A program made the translations under genes and the position numbers. Under the pieces are notes generated by a model. It was given only the letters and a program-made list of their open reading frames with translations. It was not told where the DNA came from and did not search any database. A DNA stretch of 64,000 bases from Ilyonectria destructans (Eukaryota > Ascomycota > Sordariomycetes > Hypocreales > Nectriaceae), in assembly GCA_020740775.1 (NCBI GenBank), contig JAHEWK010000009.1:2728001-2792000 (forward strand), written 5' to 3'. Positions 61,908-64,000 of the stretch are shown one piece after another. Within the stretch, counting starts at the first letter, position 1. The number at the start of each line of letters is the position of its first letter.

Positions 61908-63124
61908 TCAAAATTGTTTTGGCAACAGCTCCCGCACTCCCTTGTGGAGAAGCATATTCGCAACTGAGACACCGAGTTCCTCTGCTTCGCTGTCGCACTG
62001 GACAGTGCCCACATCCTCAGCAAAAATCTGCGACGTTCCTTCTACGTGGAGAACCGTGGCTCGCAGGCGGACTCGCACGCCAAGGTTACCAGTATCACAG
62101 CCTCTTTGCTGTTCTTTTTGTGTGTCTGCTGGCTCGTTTTCTTCCAGAGGCTCAAGGGAAGACCAAACGCCAATTGGGGACGAGCATCCTCCTTGAAGAC
62201 TTCGAAGCATTGCCCTCTCCGCCATGCCGCGCCATCTCGAAGGCTTATGGTCGACATAGTCGACAAGCTGTTGTATATCTTGACGTTCCGTGCTAACCTC
62301 GATACCAAGAGCGCCCTGCCCAACTGCATAAGGGAATATACTGGGATCAAGTCGCTGTGTAATCCGATGGCCGAGTCCTAGGCGTAATAGTCCTGCGGTC
62401 GCTAAGAGAATACATGAAAACTGTGAACCAGGTGCATCAAGCTTATTAAGGCGAGTGTCTCTAAAGTATACGGCACTTATTAGATCGAGCTTGTGCTGAT
62501 GAATGCAGTCGGTAGTAGCAAGAGAAAATCAAGCAAGACTTACACATTGCCGCGACATTCCACTACCTTTAAATGAGGCCAATTTCGCTGCACTAGAGCT
62601 TTTCTTCGCAAAGAGCTTGATCCAACGATGGAACCAGGTGGTAATTGATCAATGGATTTGAATTCCGAGTCGGACCTCACTATAACGGCATCAGAAGGGT
62701 CCTCGCGCTCAGGGACAGCTCCAAGAAGACATTTGGGTGGTAGCGTTGTCGGCATGTCTTTCAAACTGTGGACAAGAAATTGGACCATGCCGGCCACTAA
62801 GTCCCTTTCCAGGTCATTTGTCCACAGGCTTTTGCCAATGTCTGATCCTCCCGTCTGCTTGGACAGGAGCATGAAAGGCGTCTGCTTATCTGCATCGCCA
62901 ACGGCACTGCCTGTGGCGATTCTGAAGGCGGGGGAGTCGGGCGTTTCGCCCAGCTTGGATGTCACGCTCCGAGTTTGAACGAGTGCGAGCTCCGATTTGC
63001 GGCAGCCAACAACAACCTCGAAGGGATCATGAGATGACATGTCTTCTTTCTCATGCTGCGGCTTGGAGCTGTTCATATCAAGGCTCCTGGTGGCGAAATA
63101 CCGAGTTGCTGCTCCCGACAACAT
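61908..63124 (-). CDS. HEM3: Porphobilinogen deaminase (hydroxymethylbilane synthase)
   Basis: Two exons (63124-62544, 62460-61908) join within GNV-DTRLNKLD to give 377 aa, full length for the family. It condenses four porphobilinogen units into hydroxymethylbilane in haem synthesis. Visible are GCRKSELALVQT (residues 40-51), LWTNDLE, the catalytic HSLKDMP (Asp123), GSSSLRR, VGQGALGIE and the dipyrromethane-cofactor loop LQGGCSSPIG (Cys286). The sequence is divergent: Cys replaces the usual Thr/Gly in the first motif, and about ten extra residues (LLSKQTGGSDIG) precede LWT. The N-terminus MLSGAATRYFATRSLDM is basic and free of acids until residue 16, like a mitochondrial presequence, whereas the enzyme is normally cytosolic. 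An alternative ATG (Met17) would remove it. The symbol names the family; whether this is the only copy is unknown. Confidence 0.88.
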
Positions 63125-64000
63125 CAGGTAAGAAGTGCGAATTTTTTAGTTGACATGGATAAGCACTGGAGGATCCACTGCGCTGATTAATGGACCTGGG
63201 GCATGCTCAAGAAGTCAGCAGCTGCTAATGGCGCAATTCAGTCTCACCACCTTCCTTTTCTGACGTAACGACGTGCGTGTCTTGTTACTGGCCGTAACAA
63301 AATTGCCCTGTTATAAGGAACACTGCTGCCGCAATGCTTCCGTTATCCCCCAATCCGAACCACTTCCTGCCGCTAGATTCTATAGCCGCTAATATCTAGT
63401 TAAGCCTTTTGTGGGTATCGTTGACGATTGGCTGAGTAGTATTGCCATTAATCAGTCGATGCCCTCGACCCCGGGTCCCGTAGATGTAATCCGACGTCAG
63501 AGCCCCGCAGAGCTTTGCATACGCAACACAGATATCAAACACGCATTTACGATTCATGCGAGAGATCTCGATGAAAAGAAGATGCAACTATTTCACAATG
63601 ATACTTTAAGCTACATAACCTTAACCAACTGGTATTTTGCTTCATTATAAACAATATCCTATTTATCACATGTCTCAATTTCGCTACTGTGCTTCTTCTT
63701 CATCCATTCACAATATACCGTGAGCTAGCATAGTGTAGCTGGGAATTTGCACTCCAAGTATTGAGCCCCTAGGTATCCCTCCACTAGAGGGGCCTGAGAT
63801 AGCATAAGCATCGCCAGCCATCCAACCCCACCGCGAACCTACCTACCCTATAGTACCTGTATCGAATAAGCATTGTTACAATCTTATACCTAAGTGTCTT
63901 ATAAGAAATAGACACAGAGCCTGCTCTCAGTATCGCCTAGATGCCTTCAAATTGACACAGTATTTTTTAAACCTCAGTTGGTAAATAGTAGCAATATTCA
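63125..64000. other. Intergenic region, no gene supported
   Basis: Contains the upstream region of the porphobilinogen deaminase gene. A 63411-63650 open frame lacks an ATG start at its beginning and any family feature, so it is not called. Confidence 0.45.

Noticed and set aside
63411..63650. Open frame at the right end
   Set aside because: It starts with GTG, has no domain and no splice structure. Not enough to call a gene.
1..64000. CRISPR arrays, bacterial-style operons or riboswitches
   Set aside because: The DNA is eukaryotic. No regularly spaced identical repeats or such elements were seen.

Overview
The window is nuclear DNA of a filamentous ascomycete (Pezizomycotina). Short GT-AG introns of about 50-100 nt with GCTAAC/CTAAC branch sites, a Zn2Cys6 regulator, fungal catabolic enzymes, Fot1/Pogo, Ty3/gypsy and Ty1/copia transposons, and a very large block of DNA altered by RIP (repeat-induced point mutation) all point the same way. 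The species cannot be told from the sequence.

Layout. (1) 1-1700: a RIP-mutated tail of a Fot1/Pogo transposon carrying a solo LTR, plus a MITE-like end. (2) 2256-24173: a compact catabolic gene cluster of ten genes. They encode a fumarylacetoacetate-hydrolase-family enzyme, a polysaccharide-deacetylase/cyclic-imide-hydrolase-like enzyme, a secreted intradiol ring-cleavage dioxygenase (one-base frameshift), a questin-oxidase/AflY-like Baeyer-Villiger oxidase, a salicylate-hydroxylase-like FAD monooxygenase, an amidohydrolase-2 family decarboxylase/hydrolase, a DHA1-like MFS transporter, a Zn2Cys6 regulator, a cytochrome P450 and a short-chain dehydrogenase with an in-frame stop. (3) 24174-26380: a transition zone with a broken WD40 (NACHT-WD type) remnant. 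(4) About 26380-58540: 32 kb of extremely AT-rich DNA without usable reading frames, made of nested, RIP-mutated transposons. (5) 58540-64000: gene-bearing DNA again, with an ankyrin-repeat gene, a degenerate P450-like remnant, and an intact, divergent porphobilinogen deaminase (hydroxymethylbilane synthase).

How the genes may work together (inference). Decarboxylation by the amidohydrolase, hydroxylation by the FAD monooxygenase or P450, ring opening by the dioxygenase or Baeyer-Villiger oxidase, and hydrolysis of the acyl-pyruvate-like product by the FAH protein would make an aromatic or heteroaromatic degradation route. The MFS protein would handle import or efflux and the Zn2Cys6 protein would control it. 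Most genes lie in divergent pairs with 0.6-0.8 kb shared promoters. Two enzymes carry disabling-looking lesions, one of them in the gene nearest the RIP block, so the pathway may be decaying in this strain.

Exon boundaries were reconstructed by hand from splice signals, phase and family motifs. No alignment or database search was run.
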